DNA of 64,000 nt from Caballeronia grimmiae (lineage in GTDB: Bacteria > Pseudomonadota > Gammaproteobacteria > Burkholderiales > Burkholderiaceae). The position numbers were made by a program, and so were the translations under genes. The notes below the pieces were generated by a model that was given only the letters and a program-made list of their open reading frames with translations, was not told the DNA's origin and did not search any database. The stretch is taken from the NCBI RefSeq assembly GCF_000698555.1, contig NZ_JFHE01000015.1, forward strand, positions 1-64,000. The letters run 5' to 3'. This document shows positions 60,326 to 64,000 of the stretch, one piece after another; the first letter of the stretch is position 1, and each line of letters starts with the position of its first letter.

Positions 60326-60721
60326 TCATTTCACCGGTATCAGCACAGGCGCTTTCTCGTCCTTCAGCAACAGAACGAGAAACCTCGCCGGCTTCGTGTC
60401 GCTGGCGTTGCGGCCAACCGTATGAACATCGTTCGGGCCTTCATAGAACGTTTGTCCGGGCGTCAGAGTCACCTCCTTGCCTCCCTTGACACCCATTACG
60501 ATGGAACCCTCCAGCACGTAGATGAACCCGTGCGCGCGATGAACGTGAACGGGATCGACGGCGCCCGGCGGATAATCGACCGTGATCATCAATGCTTCCT
60601 TGCCGGGATAGTCAGGCAACGGCTGCTCCATCACCGGCGTCACGACCGCTTCGGGTGCGGCCTGCACGAGCGGCGCGCAAGCCAGCAACGCGAGGCAAGC
60701 GGCTTTCTTCAGTATGGACAT
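60326..60721 (-). CDS. Secreted cupin-domain protein
   Basis: A 131-residue single-domain cupin with an N-terminal signal peptide (LKKAACLALLACAPLVQA), so it is probably periplasmic. The metal-binding motif 1 is PVHVHRAHGFIYVLEG (His, His, Glu-like) and motif 2 is PNDVHTVGRN. ATG 60721 has GGAGG 5 nt upstream. It follows the AhpD-like gene by 25 nt in the same transcript. Function unknown; such cupins are often linked with peroxide or carbonyl-stress genes. Confidence 0.82.
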   Translation of the reverse strand: MSILKKAACLALLACAPLVQAAPEAVVTPVMEQPLPDYPGKEALMITVDYPPGAVDPVHVHRAHGFIYVLEGSIVMGVKGGKEVTLTPGQTFYEGPNDVHTVGRNASDTKPARFLVLLLKDEKAPVLIPVK

Positions 60722-60746
60722 GAGGTCCTCCGTTCGCAGCGCACGC

Positions 60747-61226
60747 TCAGGTCAGGTTGGCTTTCTCGAGTCCGTAAGCCTTGTCGGACGAGCCCGGTTC
60801 GGTTCTGAACGCCACGTTCATGCGGTTCCAGCCGTTGATCTCCACCACCTTGAACGTCAGCTCCGACAGCTCCTGTTCGGTGAACTGCGTGCGAACGCGT
60901 TCATAGACTTCGTCGGGAACGCCGTGCTCGGGGAGTTTCGTCAGCACTTCGGTCCACGCCAGCGCGGCACGCTCGCGTGCGGAGAACAAGGTCGATTCGC
61001 GCCAGGTCGCCACATGGTGGAGACGCAATGCGCGCTCGCCGTGAATCGTCGCTTGCTTGACGTGCATGTCGACACAGAAGCCGCAGCCGTTCATCTGTGA
61101 CGCCCGCAGCGCGATCAGTTCGGAGACGGATTTCTCGATGCTGCCTTCATGCGTTGCCATGCTGAAGGCGATGAACCGCTTGAAGAGTTCCGGCGATTGT
61201 TGCACGTAGTTGATGCGTTGGCTCAT
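60747..61226 (-). CDS. AhpD-like carboxymuconolactone decarboxylase-family protein
   Basis: A 159-residue alkylhydroperoxidase-type protein with the redox motif CGFC followed by VDMH (in MNGCGFCVDMHVKQA), as in AhpD. ATG 61226 has GGAG 5 nt upstream. It lies directly downstream of the ECF41 sigma factor, whose usual target is exactly this type of gene. A GCCTTG-TTT-CAAGGC hairpin (61256-61270) occurs in its leader. It probably detoxifies peroxides. Confidence 0.88.
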   Translation of the reverse strand: MSQRINYVQQSPELFKRFIAFSMATHEGSIEKSVSELIALRASQMNGCGFCVDMHVKQATIHGERALRLHHVATWRESTLFSARERAALAWTEVLTKLPEHGVPDEVYERVRTQFTEQELSELTFKVVEINGWNRMNVAFRTEPGSSDKAYGLEKANLT

Positions 61227-61392
61227 GGTTGCTCCAGTCGAAAGTATCGTTCGATGCCTTGTTTCAAGGCACCGGCGCGTCGATATCGCACGGAGACCAT
61301 CGTAGAGAACGGCGACCGGCTTCGAAAGCCACGGGCGCGGACTCACGCTGTTGATCAAGCCGCAACAAACGTGACGTCACGACGTGCAGCGT

Positions 61393-62313
61393 CTAGCAAC
61401 CGCCGAAGGTCGCAGCAAGCCGCACGAGCTTCTCCGGGTTGCGCTGCACCTGAATGCGGACGATGCGTTCGCCGTCCGTTTCGTACGATTGCGCGGATTC
61501 GAGCTGACCATGGATGAAGCGCAGAAGCGCCCACTGTCCGTTGAGCACAGCCAGTTCAATGCGCAACTGGTCCTTGAAGCGAAGCTGCGCCGCATAGAAC
61601 AACTGCGCGATGCGCCGGCTGCCTTCCATCGGCTTCGGGAAGCTCGGCACGCGCCCGCCGCCGTCGCCGATCAGCGTTGCATCGTCGGCGAGCATGCTGT
61701 GGATTCCGGCGAAGTCTCCTTTCTGAAGCGCCTCGGCGAACTGCGTCAGCAAGCGCAGATGAATCTCTCGCGGAACGGACAGTCGCGGACGGCTTTCGCG
61801 TAGCTGGTTCTTGGCGCGGCTCACCAGCTGGCGGCAGGCCGCCTCGGATTTTCCCAACGTGGCGGCCACTTCGTCGTAGTCGACGTCGAACACTTCGCGC
61901 AGCAGAAACGCGGCGCGCGCCTCGGGCGTCAGACGTTCAAGAAGCATCAGGAACGCCACGGAAATATCGTCCGCGCGTTCGCGTATCTGTTCGGGGGTAT
62001 GCGGCGCGTCGGTCGCTTGGGGCTCGGGCAACCAGATGCCCGCATAGTGTTCGCGCTGTACCTTGGCCGCGCGCAAACGGTCGATGGACAGGCGAGTGGT
62101 GACAGCGACGAGCCACGCCTCGCCGTTGTCGATTTGCGTGCGATCCGCGCCGTACCAACGCAGCCAGGCGTCCTGCACCACGTCTTCCGCTTCGGCGACC
62201 GACGACAGCATCCGATACGCGATGCCCTGAAGACGCGAGCGCAACCGGTCGAATGTGCGCGTCGCATCGTCCACGTTTTCGGGGGAGGAAGTCGGTGAGA
62301 CGGCTTTCTTCAT
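61393..62313 (-). CDS. ECF41-group extracytoplasmic-function sigma factor with SnoaL-like C-terminal domain
   Basis: A 306-residue protein. Region 2 (FDRLRSRLQGIAYRMLSSVA, EDVVQDAWLRWYG) and region 4 (RAAFLLREVFDVDYDEVAAT, EAACRQLVSRAKNQLRE) are followed by a SnoaL-like domain. The three ECF41 hallmarks are visible: WLPEP in the linker, a DGGG motif (GDGGGRVPSF) and NPEKL near the C-terminus. In this group the fused C-terminal domain takes the place of an anti-sigma factor. The known targets are neighbouring carboxymuconolactone decarboxylase, oxidoreductase or epimerase genes; an AhpD-like gene follows at once. Confidence 0.92.
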   Translation of the reverse strand: MKKAVSPTSSPENVDDATRTFDRLRSRLQGIAYRMLSSVAEAEDVVQDAWLRWYGADRTQIDNGEAWLVAVTTRLSIDRLRAAKVQREHYAGIWLPEPQATDAPHTPEQIRERADDISVAFLMLLERLTPEARAAFLLREVFDVDYDEVAATLGKSEAACRQLVSRAKNQLRESRPRLSVPREIHLRLLTQFAEALQKGDFAGIHSMLADDATLIGDGGGRVPSFPKPMEGSRRIAQLFYAAQLRFKDQLRIELAVLNGQWALLRFIHGQLESAQSYETDGERIVRIQVQRNPEKLVRLAATFGGC

Positions 62314-62436
62314 CGCTCATGGCCCTATGGTTCGACAACGGCATTGCGCGAACGCCGACGCTCGCTCCGGAAGAATAGCAGCGAACCGGAGCCGTTCATG
62401 CGCAGACGGGACGCCGAGCGCGCGCTCAGTGCCGAC

Positions 62437-63366
62437 TCAGTAATCCCACACGACGGGCACGGAACGAAAGCGATCGCCGTCCTTCGCAACGTGACAGACG
62501 GACGGGAACCCGACATGGGCTGCGGCCAGCAGCGCACCGGTCTCGGCCGCTTCGTCGAGCAGCGCAATACGCACGTCTTTCGCCTTTTCGGGATCGTGCT
62601 CGAAGCCGTTCTGCCAATCGGGATGATCGAAGTTCACTTCGAAGATCGCGTCGCCGACGAACGTCAGTTTCTCGCCCTTCGATGCGACGTCCACGACGCA
62701 GTGCCCCGGCGTATGCCCGCCGGTCACGCGAGCCGACACGCCCGGCGCAACGTTCACCGTCCGGTCGAACGGCACGACGTTTTCGCCATAGAGCTGCATG
62801 AACTTCGCAGCGGCCTTGCGCAGCGCGGGCGGGACCGCTTCCGGCATCACCGTCTTGCTGAAGTCGGGGTTCTCCCAGAACGCGACTTCCGCCGCCGCGA
62901 CGTGAATACGCACATCGGGACGCAGTTTGGCCCTGACGCCGTCGACATTGAGGCCGCCCACGTGATCCATGTGCATATGCGTGATGACGATGTCGGTGAG
63001 CGCCGCCAGGTCGATGCCAGCCGATTCGAGGCGTCGCACCGACTGACCTGCGCGCGCGAAGTACTCGAAGCCGTCGCCGACGCCCGAGTCGATCAGGATC
63101 AGATGTTCGCCGCTACGAACGAGCGCGACATTCAGCGCCCAGTCGAAGGTGTCGCGCTGCAGGAAGCGGCCGTCGAACCATTCGTTGCGGTCCGCTTCGC
63201 TCACGTTGGTGGACATGGTGGAAGTCGGCAGCGGCAGAACCCCATCGCTGATCACAACGACATTGACGTCGCCCACGCGCACGGCATAGCGGGAAGACAC
63301 GAGTTCGCCTGATCCTTCCTTGCCGAGATCGACGGTAACGGGCTGCACATTTCTGGTCGTTTCCAT
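62437..63366 (-). CDS. Metallo-beta-lactamase-fold hydrolase
   Basis: A 309-residue protein with the two-metal motif THMHMDHVGGL, further ligands in GGHTPGHCVVDV and FVGDAIFEVNF, and a C-terminal His in AAHVGFP. This is the lactonase/glyoxalase-II-like group. ATG 63366 has GAGGA 9 nt upstream. No signal peptide is evident. It lies upstream of the ECF41 gene on the same strand (123-nt gap), divergent from a citrate-type transporter. A quorum-quenching lactonase is possible, but the HXHXDH family is too broad to say. Confidence 0.85.
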   Translation of the reverse strand: METTRNVQPVTVDLGKEGSGELVSSRYAVRVGDVNVVVISDGVLPLPTSTMSTNVSEADRNEWFDGRFLQRDTFDWALNVALVRSGEHLILIDSGVGDGFEYFARAGQSVRRLESAGIDLAALTDIVITHMHMDHVGGLNVDGVRAKLRPDVRIHVAAAEVAFWENPDFSKTVMPEAVPPALRKAAAKFMQLYGENVVPFDRTVNVAPGVSARVTGGHTPGHCVVDVASKGEKLTFVGDAIFEVNFDHPDWQNGFEHDPEKAKDVRIALLDEAAETGALLAAAHVGFPSVCHVAKDGDRFRSVPVVWDY

Positions 63367-63720
63367 ATTCAGTAATCCTCTTCGGTTAGTGCGGCGAAGC
63401 GCACGGGTCACGAGTGCTGGCGAGCACTATCACGTCTTGCGGCGCGCTTCGTTTTTTACGCGCCGCGATCGTGTGGCCGATTGTAGTGACGCACCTCGAT
63501 CGCCAGTAGCGTCCTCGACGCGCACAGGCTGCTGCCCCGGCGACAACAATGGCCCACGCATTCAGCGCGTGGCCAGGGGCGGCAACGAAACCGATTGATA
63601 ACCGCACGACATCAATCGTTCCGAAAATTGCACTTATCGTTCCGGCCGTCCCGAGAGAATATGGCGAAAAATACAGTCGACCAGACACCGCGTACTTTCT
63701 GCATTTCAGGAGACACCTCG
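63367..63720. other. Divergent intergenic region between the metallo-hydrolase and the MHS transporter
   Basis: About 350 nt without a convincing gene. It contains an 8-bp inverted repeat (GCGGCGCG 63439-63446 / CGCGCCGC 63459-63466) with a T-rich loop, and an AT-richer stretch around 63600-63700 where the transporter promoter probably lies. Confidence 0.5.
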
Positions 63721-64000
63721 ATGCATCCTTCATCCAGTCTTCCCCCCGGGCATTCAAAGGCCGCCGCGGTGTTCCGCGTCACGGCCGGGAATTTCCTCGA
63801 GCAGTTCGACTTCTTTTTGTTCGGCTTCTACGCCACGCAGATCGCCAACGTGTTCTTTCCCGCGCAGAGCGAGTTCGCCTCGTTGATGATGACGTTCGCC
63901 GTGTTCGGCGCCGGCTTCCTGATGCGGCCGCTGGGCGCCATCGTGCTGGGCGCTTACATCGACGAAGTGGGCCGCCGCAAGGGCCTCATCGTGACGCTCT
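63721..64000 (+). CDS. MHS-family MFS transporter, citrate/tricarballylate:H+ symporter type, partial
   Basis: Only the first 93 residues are in the window; the gene runs off the right edge. The sequence [20 protein letters not shown] is followed by [20 protein letters not shown] and then [20 protein letters not shown] with RRKGLIVTL, the MHS loop 2-3 signature. It is very like CitA/TcuC-type di/tricarboxylate symporters. ATG 63721 has AGGAG 8 nt upstream. Confidence 0.9.
   Translation, partial: MHPSSSLPPGHSKAAAVFRVTAGNFLEQFDFFLFGFYATQIANVFFPAQSEFASLMMTFAVFGAGFLMRPLGAIVLGAYIDEVGRRKGLIVTL

Noticed and set aside
63439..63466. Terminator reading of the GCGGCGCG/CGCGCCGC repeat near the right end
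   Set aside because: It lies between divergent genes with the T-run in the loop, not after the stem, so it does not have terminator structure.
1..64000. tRNA, rRNA, CRISPR arrays, intact insertion sequences or prophage
   Set aside because: No tRNA-like cloverleaf with a discriminator, no regularly spaced repeats, no complete transposase, integrase or phage structural gene was found by reading both strands; a tRNAscan or repeat finder would be the decisive check.

Overview
The window is GC-rich, densely coded DNA. It carries several ABC and LysR catabolic clusters, an ECF sigma factor, KaiC-like and hybrid-kinase signalling genes, and a furan-degradation operon. This fits a soil or plant-associated betaproteobacterium of the Burkholderia / Paraburkholderia / Caballeronia group. 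That placement is inferred from gene content and codon style; there is no rRNA gene or other phylogenetic marker. No tRNA, rRNA, CRISPR array or intact insertion sequence was seen.

Layout. (1) 1-4.4 kb: a branched-chain-type (Liv/Urt-like) ABC operon on the minus strand, divergent from a GntR/FCD regulator, with a perfect 34-bp palindrome between them. (2) 4.5-8.3 kb: a hybrid histidine kinase, then a chromate transporter with a good terminator. (3) 8.3-13.8 kb: a polar amino-acid ABC operon preceded by a 24-bp palindrome and ending in an IclR regulator, a small IS3-OrfA-like remnant, and a class V aminotransferase. (4) 13.9-18.6 kb: an aldo/keto reductase with a divergent LysR, then a Tat-exported phospholipase C. 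(5) 18.7-32.9 kb: a 12-kb minus-strand operon that reads as a complete furfural/HMF/furoate catabolic pathway in the order hmfF-G-A-B-C-D-E-H-T, bracketed by two similar LysR regulators. (6) 33-42 kb: a trypsin-like protease, two small hypothetical proteins, a HigA-like / KaiC-like / hybrid-kinase operon, and divergent from it an RsbQ-like hydrolase with a PAS hybrid kinase. (7) 42-51.4 kb: a minus-strand operon of a GntR/UTRA regulator, MtnK-like kinase, MtnA-like isomerase, class II aldolase, sugar ABC transporter and dihydroxyacetone-kinase-type DhaK and DhaL. It looks like uptake and carbon salvage of 5-deoxyribose or methylthioribose (DHAP shunt), or of a related sugar. (8) 51.7-57.7 kb: a Crp-family regulator, an Asp/Glu-racemase-like protein, a second sugar ABC transporter and a divergent NAD-dependent epimerase, with two CRP-like boxes in the divergent promoter. 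(9) 57.7-63.4 kb: a redox/stress group (OsmC/Ohr-like, NmrA-like reductase, LysR, cupin, AhpD-like protein, ECF41 sigma factor, metallo-hydrolase). The right end holds the start of a citrate/tricarballylate-type MHS transporter.

The gene sets work as self-contained import-and-catabolise modules, each with a local regulator and in several cases a visible palindromic operator. The least conventional parts are the deoxysugar/DHA-kinase operon (42-51 kb) and the two signalling modules around 35-42 kb. All functions come from reading the translated sequence; no database search was run.
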